Assembly (NCBI GenBank): GCA_921293015.1
Contig: OV121088.1
Span: forward strand, 1,736,001-1,800,000
Source: Phorcus lineatus
Lineage: Eukaryota; Mollusca; Gastropoda; Trochida; Trochidae
Length of the DNA stretch: 64,000 bases
Direction: 5' to 3'
Position 1 is the stretch's first letter. Each line of letters opens with the position of its first letter. The notes below the pieces were generated by a model that had not been told where the DNA came from, made no database searches, and saw only the letters and a program-made list of their open reading frames with translations. Both the position numbers and the translations under genes were made by a program. This document shows positions 13,001-24,744 of the stretch, piece by piece.

Positions 13001-16000
13001 TCATGCTAATGGCTGAAACATTGCCCAAGGAGTGTTAAACAATAACTCATCCACTCATGCTAATGGCTGAAACATTGCCCAAGGAGTGTTAAACAATAAC
13101 TCATCCACTCATGCTAATGGCTGAAACATTGCCCAAGGAGTGTTAAACAATAACTCATCCACTCATGCTAATGGCTGAAACATTGCCCAAGGAGTGTTAA
13201 ACAAAAAATCATCCACTCATGCTAATGGCTGAAACATTGCCCAAGGAGTGTTAAACAATAAATCATCCACTCATGCTAATGGCTGAAACATTGCCCAAGG
13301 AGTGTTAAACAATAACTCATCCACTCACTAGAGAAAGATACAATAACCTGGATTCAATGGCCTAGATCTCATAACCTGAATCAGAATTGAATACCTGGGT
13401 ATTGAGAATTCGGGAATGCAAAGTTCACATAAAGTTTAAAACTTAAAACTTTTGCACATAGTGGTTTTCAAGATCACAAACTTAGCTGAACACATTCATT
13501 CATATGTGATCTCTATTCCCATACAAGAGATTTCTGGTTTCACCCATATAGAATTCTGATTGGTTGCAATCATAGCTGCTTAGATGCTAGTATACAGGTT
13601 AGGTAACGATCTAAAATTGATTGTTTTGGCACAAAAACACTAAATTTCTCTGCTTTTTAATTGTTTTTAAACACTGACATTGTAGATATATATCCACAAA
13701 TATATAAATGCACTATCACTCTATGAATAGCCAAAAGATTAGAATCAGAATTATATCACATGAACACTTCCACTACCTCGGCAGCCCAAGGGTTAAGGAT
13801 GGGAATAATCAACTGCTGCCAATTATTTCTGTAACTATCTATTTTTAGTGAAAATAAATCCTCTGGATATAACTAAGGTAACTAGAACAGGCAGACTGCT
13901 GAATCATGTCAGTGTGATCAATAGTATGAACACGGCGACAGGTGACAAAGCAGGATATGCATTTGGATTACCTGTGAATATACTGCACAAATAAAGTAAG
14001 GATGCATGTATCTGAACATATGTAAGACACAAATAATGATCTGTTTATTCATTGATCCACTGGTAACAAAATTAATCATATATTCCAATATCCCTAATTT
14101 ATTTTTTCACTTATATAGAGAGTATATAAAATGTTGCTATAATGAGTGCAATAACTAATTTATCATTGGCATTAGATTAAAAAAAAAAAACTGGTATATT
14201 TCATTATCCGAAACCTTTTTTCTGTAGTATATAGAAAATAAATAAAATGTCGCAATCTTGAGTGAAATATCGAATTTACCATTGATAGATTAAATATCAC
14301 TGGCATACTGAGATATTCTATAGTTCATATAATGAGCAATATGATGCTAAAATATTGCTGAGGCAGTCCTCAACATTTTTGTTGAGTGTATTAAACTGTC
14401 ACTGGTCACGGTTAAACATGAGATAAAGACACTGTAGTTTGATAGACAATTTGTTTCACTGATCACAATCAATACTCCATTACTCAGACAAAAATCAATA
14501 TTTAGTTGTTCAACAGAATCCCCCTACACAATATTAAGTGAGGCATCAATTAGAGATATAATAAAAAAAGAAACGTGCTCACGTTGTAAAGCCTGACTTA
14601 ACAAAGACCTCATGGGTGCGGCCATACAGGGTGCATTTGGGTTTGTAGATGAACTTCTGACACTCCCATCTGGGGGGGTCGGATCTGAGGTAGCGCAGGG
14701 TGGTGAGCGTATGTTCGGGGTGGGAGGGGCGCCAGTCTGTGATGTGGAACTGCTGGTAGAAGTAATACGCACCGGCGTCAGGGTACTGCTTCGGTATTGT
14801 CGTCTGGATAAAGGAGAGAGACTTCATCGTGACAATATTAGTTTCGGAACCAAAATCTTTCTACATAATTCAAACAATGAGTGTAGAGAAAACAATTCAA
14901 CATAAAGTCTTTTTGACATAAATCTAATGTTGTCAGGCACACACCATAAGAATCTATGTTCAGGTATTGTCAATATTTAAGAAAGCATCGTCTGTACATT
15001 ACACAGCAGCAATATCTCAATACAAACAGTAGATATTCTCCATATCCAAACTTAAAGATTGCCTAAGGGTAACAATGTGTTACAGTGTGTAAGTTTTCCC
15101 ACAGGCATACTTTGTTGGTTTTCGCTTTACAGAACTTTCAAAATCATTCTTGGTCACCTCTTTAGCATACTTTAGCGTGACTTGATTGTCCTATCAGAAA
15201 TCTCTTGTTTGGCTACATATCGCTGATTAAGGAGCAGAACTCAAAATATTAATCTACGCTGAATGCAGAATGGTTTGAACTAGTCAATGATGGAGATTAG
15301 TGCGAGGAAATTATTAGCATGTCACTCACCTGAAGTAATTCCTTGAGCGTCTGGCCAGACCTGGGTATGATAATCTCATCCAGATCTATGCCTGCCACGT
15401 GAGAGTAGCCTGACAGACGGTGCCGACAGTCGAAGATTGCCATTTGCTCGTCATGGGAGAATTGTGGGAACACCCGGTCAGGAGCACGGAAACCGCGCAA
15501 TGGCTTTCCTGCAATGTCACTTCATAGTCAAAATATCTTGTAAAGGTAAGAAACATTATAAAGTTATTAAATTTTATCAAAATTTAAACATACTATAAAA
15601 TCATCCAAAATTATTTTCAATATGTCTCACACCTCTTTAAAGTTTCAATGTAATGAATCGACTCATAAAATAGCTATTAGGCTACAGGGCTGTGAAAAAA
15701 ATCATGAAATCAAATTTAGTTTTCAAACATTAATTCAAATTTAACTGTTCCCCTGTGTTTGAATTACTTTTTAATTCTATTGGAAACGGTCTTTTGTTTG
15801 TGAAATCATGGGTGTAGCTGCTTAAATGCAGTTGAGTACACTTTTTTTCTCTAAATTACATGAAGGAAAAATAATGGAAACATGAAACAATAATTAAACC
15901 CTTCTTAAATCATCTTCTGTATGTTTGATTGAAAATAGAAGCTGAACACGGATTCAAAAAGCGACATTATTGTAATTATTACAATCGGGCAACCCTCACG

Positions 16001-19000
16001 TGGTTAGCATTTTAGTAAATCAACGCTGTTGAATCATGTCCTTATTTTGCGGGTTCTTCTCGGTAGGAATATGTTTTCTAAAAGTTTAGTTTCTTTTCCA
16101 GAGGAAAGACGATAAAGAAATGCATGATACCTGTATATACAGTCTTAACAGCCTACTCATAAAATTTCGCCTTTTTGCAAGTGTCCCTTAGCCTAAGCTG
16201 TCTATCTGGTTTGGGTCACATGTCAAACTTTTTGTAATGGTGTCATTTTAAAGTGAATTACCAAACGTTGTTGAATGTATCATCTTAACAAAATGAAGAA
16301 ATAGTCGTGATTTTTTAAAATGGACAAGTGTGTGCGCCAAATGTTAAATAGTCAAACGTAATTTTGGAAACTTATCTGAATCTAACAGAAGAAAACTTAG
16401 GTCAAAATATTGTTTTTATTGGTTGAATAATTGTTATTATTGTAATAAGAGTTTGTTTTTTTCATCTGCACAAACATAAGGCTTTTTTGAATTTATATAG
16501 CCGTACATGGTATTTGGATTTGTATCAAAGTCAGGGAATATGGCACAGAATATGAACGAGTCGTACTCATATGCTCCGTAACACAGACAAAACAAAGAAA
16601 CCTGAATAGATAAATTAAAAGCTGTGTACCTTGTGCATAAATGTGAGACGATATATAATACATCTATCAGACCTTTGAGTCTCTTATTTCAGTATTTCGT
16701 GACAGTGGCCCTATATCAAAGATGCATAGATGCATTGAAGTAAGTGGATGCATAACATGCATTTTAAATTACCTTTACATGTATATGTTAGGGATGTTCT
16801 TATAATTTTAATGGCTTCAAAACATTCATGACTGATATTACATATTCATGGGTTTTCTTAATACTTCTATCAAACACACGCTAAAATAAATCTAAATCAT
16901 ATTAACATTTCGTTTGATGAAAAATAACCAGCGTTCCTTTTGGCCTTTAGTTTACATGGAAACTACCACACTGTAATATCGTTTTTCAGGTACTTATTTT
17001 CACAGCTGAGTGGACCGAATGCAATGTGGATGCAAAGCACCACAGGTGCCTCGAGCGACCTCAATTGAGTACATTCTTCAAAAGCTACGCCCATGAAAGC
17101 TACGAAGCTCCAGAAGGGACATGTTTATGTCCCAAGTGAAAGAATTTTGCTTTGTCACGAGCCTTGGTGAGTGACAAAAGAAAGTTATTTCAGGAGGGAC
17201 ATAAACTTGATATGAAAGGGGAACGAGTTTTGTATCCTATTTATTACCCACGTTTTTTACAATGAAAACATTGTCAAATTAAAGTAAAATTTAGCTTCCC
17301 TATAGAGAAACGCAAAACGCGGATTAACACATTACACTGGTGATTGGAATATAGGCCCCTTCACTTCGTAAAACATACGCTGCTTTGGTGTAATGTAGTT
17401 TATTACATTTGATAAAGAAACAGATGAAAATAAACTACAACTGAAAGCAAAAATCATTTAATTCGTTTCATTTAAAGACTAGGTTTCAGCTACAAATAGG
17501 TAATTCAGCATAAACACGCGAAAACTGTCAACATTTTGAACTGATAAACGTGACCAAAATCTCAGCTCAACGTCAGTCGGCCGTCACTCCAGGCGAGTCG
17601 TGACGTGGAGAACTGTTCGGAAACAACGGATTAACAAGACACGTTTTGAATGGCACACGTAACATTTGGCCTCTAAAGGGAATAACATTGAAATTTATGT
17701 CTCAAAAACTGTCAACTGGTAAAGAAACTTTTCATTCAATTGCAACTATTCTTCATCAGATTAAAGGACAAGTCAGCGACGCTTGGCGAAACAGGAAAAA
17801 CAGTAAGTCTATATCTAGGTATTTGCTTTTCCCCCTGAGAAGTCTTGACAACATATATGCTGAAAGTGTTCAAAGGCCGAATAAAATTCACAACTCGTCC
17901 AATAACTTTTCCAAAGATTTTCACCAAATCATTGTTTTTTACGGGTGACGCCATCTTTGTTTACATGAGTCCTGATAGACCTAGACGAATTTTGTTACTT
18001 ACTTAGATTGTATCGTTTTTCTATTTATTTACGGACATTTCAGTAATAAAAGGAAAGAAAATCCTTGCATGTAACCACAATTAAAAATACATTTTATTCG
18101 ATTATATGATGAAAATTCTCGTTTTTCGTGTGCTTAGGAACGAAAACTTATGAATGGAAATCATGAATGAAATAGCTGATGAAAGGAATACCGGTAACAT
18201 TAAAACTCATGTATCAGCCAATCAAATCACTCGAAGGTGTTATGACACATAACAGATTGTTATGAAACCCCTTTACGAAGTCCCACGTGGGTAATAATTA
18301 ATGTTACGTTACAATAAATCCGCATGAACTACAATATCGGAAATATTAAGATTTTGCTCATAACCAGAAAAGCGGAAACGGCAGCCACTATGGTCAATCT
18401 AATAACAATGCTAATACTGTGTTATTAAATCGGTTAATTTTACAACATTGCTTTCATAAAACATATTATCATGATTTGTTCTCAGTTCAGAGTTTAGGTA
18501 AATTCAATAGCTGCACACAGTACTAGTTCAGCCGTTTCCAAGTGTCAATAATTTATCCGTTTTGTGCCCAGCTAACCATAGATTTTTATATGTCCAAGCC
18601 GACAGCGGCTGTTTTAACGTTTTCAATGTTGATTGCAGGTAAATTGTAAAGAATGTTTAGTATTTCATTGCATCGATTGACAGTTTAAGTGAATGCATAA
18701 GTCCTCATAAACCTTAAAACAGCCAATTTAAACCGTAAAAGCGTGCACTAGTGCCTTTAACAATTCCCAATCCAGTATCCCTGGTCCTGTGTAATATACA
18801 AGTTACCCGGCAACTCGAAGGGTACGGTGATGAGGAATCCCTGCCTCACGTAGAAGTCAAGGACTCGGGTCACATTGGGGTTGAGCTGCAAGGTAAAGAG
18901 TAGAACCTTATCCACACCCATCATCAGCTGGAACTCCATCCACTCCACAAGCCGCACCGGATCCAACGAGTCGTTATACGCCACCTTCGCGCATACCGCT

Positions 19001-19998
19001 AGCTCCCCCTCGTGTTTGGTGGCGTGGATTATAGGCTTGTACTGGCTGTCGTCATTAGTACAGGAGGAGGAGGTCAGTGCAAGGTGAGTCGCACTCTGGG
19101 GGGACGAGATCAGAGGACATGTAAGCTGTCGGGCTGGTAACTCCGTGTAGTAAAAGAGTTCTATAAGGGTGTAAAGGAACATCTTGGGATGGAACTGACG
19201 TAGAAGGGAAGCTCGAGTCACGTGCAGAGTTTTGTCCGCGTGGAGGATGCAGCAGTTTAGGGGCTCGTCGCTGTTATCCCAGACATTAACAATGACAACT
19301 GGTTGGTTGGAGTGAGACTCATCAACATCAATTATGGCCGAGAGGATGTAGGTTGGGAGGCCTAGCACCTTGATGAAAGCTGATGCATTCTGGGAAGAGG
19401 GTGTCAGATGGAAGTTGGTCTGTGTACACATTTCTTGTACGACTTCCTCCTGAGGATATAGCAAAATAGGAATCCAGCTTCAGAATTCAGAATTCATATA
19501 ACTGCCAATTCTTGGTCACCCAGGGTTTATATTCTATTAATTTCTTACTCATCACACTTTCATCACAATTTCATCACAAAACTTTAACTAAAATTTCCAA
19601 CCTCGAGTTTTGTGATGAAACACTAACCAATGAAATGTCTTGCTTCAACAAGATGGAAATCAGTATTGAGAGCATGCTAAGAAACTTGAATTTGAAATTT
19701 GAAAGGGTCAATCAACCCGTTGTCCTGTAAGTTATCAAGGAATTAATTGGTTTTTCAGCCAAAGGACTGATATCATAAAGGTCCCTGCGGTTTTTTAAAT
19801 TGAAGACTTGTGGAAAACTTCCAAAACAACATTTCAAACTAATCCCACCTTCATGAGCCTGTGCAGTACATAGCAGACGACGACGATGACAGGAAGTGTT
19901 AGCAGCGTCCTCTTGATGGTCAGTCGACGAGTGTTGCTCATGCAGAAATACTTGGTCGTCATGACGATGAAAGTGGCGTCGGTCAGTGATGGTTGCAT
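9899..19998 (-). CDS. Glycosyltransferase family 92 protein (galt-1-like), 5 coding exons, complete
   Basis: Joined coding exons 19998-19849, 19449-18807, 15508-15330, 14803-14583 and 10058-9899 give 1353 nt (450 residues and a stop). All introns are GT-AG and phases match (0, 1, 0, 2). The family transfers sugars, usually galactose, to glycans in the Golgi; the nematode member galt-1 galactosylates core fucose. Residues 1-30 are cytoplasmic and basic at the end (RRLTIKR), 31-47 form the single membrane anchor, and the rest is lumenal. Family hallmarks are GELAVCAKVAYND (198-210), EWMEFQLMMGVDKVLLF (219-235), HDEQMAIFDC (283-292), the metal-binding DLDE (306-309) and HHFRSC (408-413). The start follows an in-frame TGA five codons upstream. 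Length is normal for the family and no lesion is seen. Intron 4 (4.5 kb) carries several repeats. Exact acceptor and linkage cannot be read from sequence. Confidence 0.9.
10710..11080. mobile_element. MITE with TA duplication and ccgtattcgac ends, in GT92 intron 4
   Basis: The 367-bp element 10712-11078 is bounded by TA. Left end ccgtattcgacgtgataagc and right end (reverse) ccgtattcgacttaataacc form the terminal repeats, followed inward on both sides by GC-rich gcgccc words. No transposase. TA duplication suggests a Tc1/mariner-type driver, but the family is not certain. Confidence 0.7.
11129..11404. mobile_element. Foldback/MITE with one arm amplified to four tandem copies
   Basis: Four forward copies of a ~53-bp unit (tagatttccgaagatctc, ttagtgctaagatagtcgt, agcagccag) start at about 11129, 11180, 11233 and 11286. 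One inverted copy follows at 11351-11403 (acgactatcttagcactaag, ttcgaaaatctaggccc). The last forward copy plus the inverted copy make a simple palindromic MITE of ~120 bp. It lies in GT92 intron 4. Confidence 0.8.
11405..12675. other. GT92 intron 4, no further element recognised
   Basis: AT-rich intron sequence between the foldback element and the palindromic repeat; short open frames only. Confidence 0.5.
12676..12745 (-). repeat. Dispersed palindromic repeat (cgctcgct type)
   Basis: Read on the minus strand: gcctaaatattaatatatcc, ctcgctatcgcttggg, aatattaatattta and then tatatcctct. The same frame of words occurs at 42531-42635, so this is a dispersed short element in GT92 intron 4. Confidence 0.5.
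12951..13327. repeat. 54-bp tandem array made from a SINE tail (7 units), in GT92 intron 4
   Basis: Units start at 13004, 13058, 13112, 13166, 13220 and 13274, after a first unit at about 12951. Each reads gctaatggctgaaacattgc, ccaaggagtgttaaacaata, actcatccactca, with only a few substitutions between copies. The unit corresponds to the SINE tails at 5061 and 6133, so a SINE 3' end was amplified in tandem recently. Confidence 0.9.
13328..14582. other. GT92 intron 4, proximal part
   Basis: AT-rich; no repeat or exon recognised up to the exon 4 donor. Confidence 0.5.
14583..14803 (-). CDS. GT92 gene: exon 4
   Basis: A pyrimidine-rich acceptor (tctctctcctttatccag) ends at 14804 and the donor is AC/gtgagc at 14582 (phase 2). 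It encodes TTIPKQYPDAGAYYF through HEVFVKSGFT. Family conservation and the clean tract favour this acceptor over one 15 nt upstream (atgaag) that would keep the same frame. Confidence 0.86.
15330..15508 (-). CDS. GT92 gene: exon 3 with the DxD-type motif
   Basis: Acceptor tgacattgcag ends at 15509 and donor gtgagtga starts at 15329 after CTTCAG (phase 0). It encodes residues 266-324 plus the end of the split Gly265, including HDEQMAIFDC and IDLDEIIIPR, where the two aspartates of DLD are expected to hold the metal and nucleotide sugar. Confidence 0.9.
15509..18323. other. GT92 intron 2, no exon recognised
   Basis: Weak similarity between ttattacccacg words near 17250 and, inverted, near 18290 hints at another old foldback element, but borders could not be set. 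Confidence 0.4.
18324..18756. mobile_element. TTAA-flanked MITE, right-hand copy, in GT92 intron 2
   Basis: From gcatgaactacaatatcgg to the terminal repeat gcgtgcactagtgcct followed by TTAA (18757-18760). About 430 bp are collinear with 51143-51431 plus 55372-55510 at about 90% identity. The left ~180 bp found in the copy at 50962 are missing or unrecognisable. It holds one TTAA exactly where the second copy carries a 3.9-kb insertion, and ends 50 bp inside the intron from the exon 2 donor. Confidence 0.8.
18807..19449 (-). CDS. GT92 gene: exon 2, stem and start of the catalytic domain
   Basis: Acceptor tatcctcag ends at 19450. The donor is inside the open frame: TTGCCGG is followed by gtaactt, so the exon ends at 18807 in phase 1. 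Reading on would add 17 odd residues and stop inside the TTAA-flanked repeat at 18324-18756. Splicing at 18807 joins FELPG to KPLRGF and restores the family pattern, so the longer open frame is misleading. Confidence 0.88.
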
Positions 19999-20078
19999 GG
20001 GATTCAACAGCAATCACTATACCAGCAGATGATTATGTTACGTCTGAAGTTGCCTCATTTTATGAAGAATCAAATGTC
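19849..20078 (-). CDS. GT92 gene: exon with start codon and membrane anchor
   Basis: Coding part 19998-19849 (50 residues), ending ATGAAG before the donor gtgggatt, phase 0. Bases 19999-20078 are 5' UTR, because a strong acceptor (ttctgtttcag) ends at 20079; at least one untranslated leader exon must lie further up (above 20080) and was not located. A second in-frame ATG at residue 13 is possible, but the first is kept. Confidence 0.8.
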
Positions 20079-20889
20079 CTGAAACAGAATTTATTCATTC
20101 TGAGGTTTTTAGTCACAGTAACATGATAACGGAAAGATCGATTATGACTTTATTTAGATGCACCCAATGTTTTAAAGCAATCTGTAATAACCTGGTTAAT
20201 ATCAGCCATAACATCACCAGGCAAATATAAATGGAGGTATCTGAGGTACTAAAACACAAACATTATGTTGCCAGGGTAACAAAAATGCAGTATCAGCAGT
20301 CTTCGAGACATTTGGCAGATCGACAGATGGATAGAAGTTCACTGACCTTACTCTAACATAGATATGGTAGATATTTACATAGAGGAGACACAGAGGATGG
20401 ACTGTCCATTTATCTAGCCACACTTTGACCTCATAGCAGTCAAGCTTCTTCGATTAGCAAGATTATGGCAATCTTCATGCAGTATTACTCTCCTGACAAA
20501 GCTATAAACAGAGATTTGATAAGTGGTAGCAACAGGATACATATAGTCTCAATACATAAAATTAATGTCGATTTGTCCCTGAATCACCAATTAGTTCTCA
20601 TTAACCGTAGTCATGTATGTTTGATGAGCAGTTAAATGCATGCTCATTGTGGTCAAGACATACATAATTTAGTAGAATCAAACCCTTAAAAGCAGAAACG
20701 CGGGACAAACCAATCAAAATATGTTCGCATGTTGTATGCTCATGCATGATTTAACCACTTCTAGTTTAAATCCTCTTAAAAAGATTTAAAGATAATTATT
20801 TATGTCATTGTTTTATGTTTCCACTTACTCTTATTCCTTCTCACATTCCCAAGATAAATTTTTACTTAATCAATAATCAAAATTTTTTC
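20079..20889. other. Upstream intron of the GT92 gene, no exon recognised
   Basis: Expected to be intronic on the minus strand because of the acceptor at 20079. AT-rich, no element recognised. Confidence 0.4.
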
Positions 20890-21205
20890 TAATATGAATT
20901 ATGAAGCAAGTGTGTGCTTGGTTGTATTGAAGACGAGTTTCACTTTTTATTTATCTGTCCGTTTTATAATGCAAGTAGAAAGCAGTTCTTACCTGTATAC
21001 TATTATGATAATCCATCAAACCTTAAAATGTATCAGTTGTTATCATCAATTAATATAAAGCGAATTAAGTCTTTATCTTTGTATTTAAAAAGAAATCTGC
21101 CTGTTTAAAAATGATATATATGCGCACTGTGTGCAGTTTTTCCTGTATTAACAATATGGGTCATGTGGCCCCGAATGCAAATAAACTTGTCACTTGTCAC
21201 TTTTC
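20890..21205 (+). mobile_element. LINE (non-LTR retrotransposon) 3' end fragment
   Basis: A frame at 20914-21108 reads CIEDEFHFLFICPFYNASR, the C-terminal Cys-rich segment after reverse transcriptase in many animal LINEs, followed by NIKRIKSLSLYLKR. A 3' UTR (gtcatgtggccccgaatgc) ends with aataaacttgtcacttgtcac. The rest of the element is absent (5' truncation). Confidence 0.72.
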
Positions 21206-21424
21206 TATGAATCAACATAGAATTTTGCATATCAAAATGATACACATTTCCCTGACTAGATTTAGTAAATGAGTTACCTCATCTGATTAATTTCCCTAAA
21301 TTTCCCACCTTATGTTGCTCTTAGCAAGCAGAGACTCAAGGATTCTGGATTCAGGCTAAAAACATTTTGGTCTTGTTTTAATACTTCTAACCAGTCATTC
21401 CAACAATTATTGATGAGTCTATAT

Positions 21425-21570
21425 TCTATAACTGATACACATGATACACATGATACATAATGATACACATGATACATAATGATACACATGATACATAATA
21501 ATACACATGATACATAATGATACACATGATACATAATAATACACATGATACATAATGATACACATGATAC
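21425..21570. repeat. Microsatellite/minisatellite (atgatacac/atgatacataa)n
   Basis: Alternating words tgatacaca and tgatacataa with a ~19-bp period, followed at 21600-21642 by a loose (ctaa)n run. Confidence 0.85.
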
Positions 21571-24029
21571 AGAGACTATCTCATTGGTCTGCCCCAGTAG
21601 CAGACTAACTAACTAATTAACTAACTATCTAACTAACTAACTCTGTAATGCAAACAGCTTCTGTACAATATCTGTATCATGGGCCTGTTTTTATTTTATT
21701 TTCAAAATAAAAACATACACAGTAGCAGACTTACAACTAGACTTTATACTTGTCTCCTCTACCAGTTCTTTACTTTCTTATATCTTCATATCAGCATGCC
21801 TGGATTCAGATTCCATATAAGGAACAGTGTAATATATCTAGCTACCCAGCTTTATCTTTTTAATTAATATAATAAAGCCAGTGTATAAACAGCCTGTTGT
21901 GATGCCTAATTAAAGAATTAAAGGCCAAAATAACATCCATTACATAACTGGGAATGTTGCATACATTTTTAAGTGATATCACACAGACTTTCTTTATTCC
22001 ATTTTAATTTTGTCATTATTTGCTGTAAGATGTCATTAAGGGACCAAATGTCATTCTTGTAAAACAATAGGTGAACAAAGTTTGGTTATCAAAGTTACAG
22101 ACACACCTGAACCTCTTGTGTTCATCAATCACACAGGTATATTCCATAGCATCAGAGTGATGAAGCGGTTCAGAGATTACATTTCGTGGGACTAACTTCT
22201 TACCTTTTTTGGCTCCCTTTTCCTCAATTTTAACTAACGTGTTTCATATTTTAGAAATCCATCGGATCCTCCCAGTGTAAAACATCTCAACAAGAAGATT
22301 CATTCAATACTTGAATTCAACGATCATCTCATTCACGAGGCATACATACAAAGTCCAGTCACAGCACATGACACTCGCACTCCCACTTAGACGCAGCGTT
22401 CATCGTGTAATGCTTGCGGTCAGCGCTATAAACACCATCCACCATCATGATGCTGTTACAAATCCAACACTTAACTTACAAAATTCATGGTGACCAGCAG
22501 TCCTTGTTTCCATGGTAACCAACCATTTCGATCGACATCTAATTGAAAACACACTAACTCATGTCGGGTGAATTTAGAGGGATGATTTTACCATTCGTAC
22601 TTCAGAACCGCTTTTTCTCCATATGACTGTTGTCCCATATCACAAGGCATAATTATGATGATAAAAGACTATCGCTTGGCTTTCGCTTACTCCGTTATAA
22701 GACTAGGTACCGTAAATTCATTCCTCTGTAAGGCTGGACAACAGCCGACTCGAGTAGTAAAGTCAGCGACGGGCCCAGGAATTATTTTTGGAGCAGGGTT
22801 CGCCCACATCAATCAAGATTGTCAACAAATGTTTTTACAAAATAAACAAGCCGTTCATTTGGATGAATATTGTATGTATATTTAGAACTTGCTAGTAGTG
22901 CGGGATTTAGAAATAAACCGACCACTTTTCCGCTCAAACTGCGACCATTAACGGATTTAATATTTACACATTCATCGTCGTTCATCACAACCAGAACATC
23001 GAAATATTTTCAGTTCTTCAGTGTTGCAGGATTCCCATCACTGTAACTCGTTTGGATGGGTATTTCAGCTAAAAATAGTCATAAAAATAAGATAAACGAC
23101 AAATGTTATATTTACCTCCCCACTGTACATCTCGACGAAATGTCATTACAGTCACATTTCATCGACAATATCCTCCTCTAATGACAGGTGCCATTCAACG
23201 CGTTGTCAACAATTAATTGCAGAGTCCCGCACACTCGGTGAGACAAACGATGTGACGTCATGTGCGTGAACTCTGACCAGGTGTAAACATCTGATGCCGA
23301 GAGAGACGAGGTAAACATTATTCACTAAGCGTGATAATTAACGATGAACATTGGCAGTTGTGTCAGTGAACAAATATCAATTAGCTCCCTCTCACGCGCA
23401 AATACTTTCCCAATGCTCTCTGAACTGAATCGATCACGCACTTTAAAGAGCGTTATCAACAATCATAATCATTATTGTGCCATCTTACTAAGCTTTATCA
23501 ATTCGCTTTTACCTGCAGCAATAAGAGAAGAAGCGACTATCATGTCCATAAACTATTATTATTCTTTTAAAACTCCATGCGATCCGGAGTTTTTCTCCAC
23601 ACGTTGTTGAGCCTTAAAACGTTAAACATCCAGCCCAACACCGGTTGTTTAGACAATGTCATGTCAAAACAACCGGTTCGTGACATCAATTGACACGAAG
23701 AGCTGAAGTCAAGGTCGAACCAAACTCATCTCTCAAGAAAAACCAGACTCACGAACTTTGCTGTAGTCGCAACTGACTGAGTTTGAATTTTAGATTCTAC
23801 TTATTAGTCGAAGTTATTTTGTGCTGGGCTTACAGAATGTCTTAACAGGACTGTTGTACAAATGATGCATATAATGTTCAGCAAATAACTTCAGCAACTG
23901 GCTTAAGTTTAGAAAAAGACTCTTCATAACAAAGAAACATGATAAATTCATGAAGACTATGTATATATCACAACGTGTAACATTAGATTGAATAGAGGCC
24001 CAATTTTAGTCTACTACAGTTATACAACT
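21571..24029. other. No gene seen; possible promoter region of the GT92 gene
   Basis: Contains the CRE palindrome at 23253 and a moderately GC-richer stretch at 23150-23300. Open frames below 90 codons match nothing. Confidence 0.4.
23245..23292. promoter_or_regulatory. CRE palindrome in a possible upstream region of the GT92 gene
   Basis: TGACGTCA at 23253-23260 is a perfect cAMP-response-element palindrome, followed by gtgaactctgacc and gtaaacat. The same order of words recurs at 46232-46310. It is 3.2 kb upstream of the GT92 start, where an untranslated first exon and promoter would be expected, but no leader exon was identified. Confidence 0.25.
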
Positions 24030-24475
24030 TCATAGCGTTACATGCATAGAGAATACTGGGCTATCGATCGATATACCTTTTTACAAAATACGTCAAGCTG
24101 CCCTTGCGGTCACCATTATGAAGATGCCATTCACTTTCTCTTTATTTGTCCAAATTTTTCTCGTTTTCGATCAGAGTGTTTCTATTACGTTAATGGTTAC
24201 GATATTCAAACTGTTTTATTTGGTAATGATTCCTACTCAGACGAAATCAATGAAAAGATTGTTAAATCTGTTCATTTATATTTTACCCTTACTAAACGTT
24301 TTTCTGTTTAATCTATAATTATTTATCTTAAAGTCTGCTAACTTCAATGATGATGAATTAAGATATGGTGTATAAATGTATATATGTATGTACGGGAGAG
24401 GTATTCAGATAGGCTGCTAGCCTGTTTACCAATCCCTTTCTCTTTTCTGAAATAAATATTGTTTAAACCATATAC
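24030..24475 (+). mobile_element. LINE 3' end fragment, second copy
   Basis: The frame at 24042-24311 reads CPCGHHYEDAIHFLFICPNF...FRSECFYYVNGY and ends TKRFSV-stop. The CxCG...EDxxHxLxxCP pattern is the same C-terminal zinc-binding-like segment as at 20914. About 160 nt of 3' UTR follow, with aataaat near 24452. The 5' part is missing. It is diverged from the first fragment, so not a recent sister copy. Confidence 0.75.
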
Positions 24476-24744
24476 CTTACTTCAAACAGGGCGGGGTTTG
24501 TCTCCAAACTGTTAACTTAAAATTAAACGCCTTAGGCCTATTTAAATCAATGCCTTATCTCATGAATGAATAATATGCATCTGTCTGTCTGCATCAAGCA
24601 ACAAACCTATATGTTCTGACCCAGCAACCTGATTGTCCCATTACTTTGTACATGTGATATTTTTTCTCTGTCCGTATTTCGATGACATATATGCGGGAAG
24701 GGAAGGTTGGAGAAAACATCTAGACAAAAAAAAACATAAATATC

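Noticed and set aside
14612-14905. 97-codon plus-strand frame
   Set aside because: Antisense shadow of GT92 exon 4.
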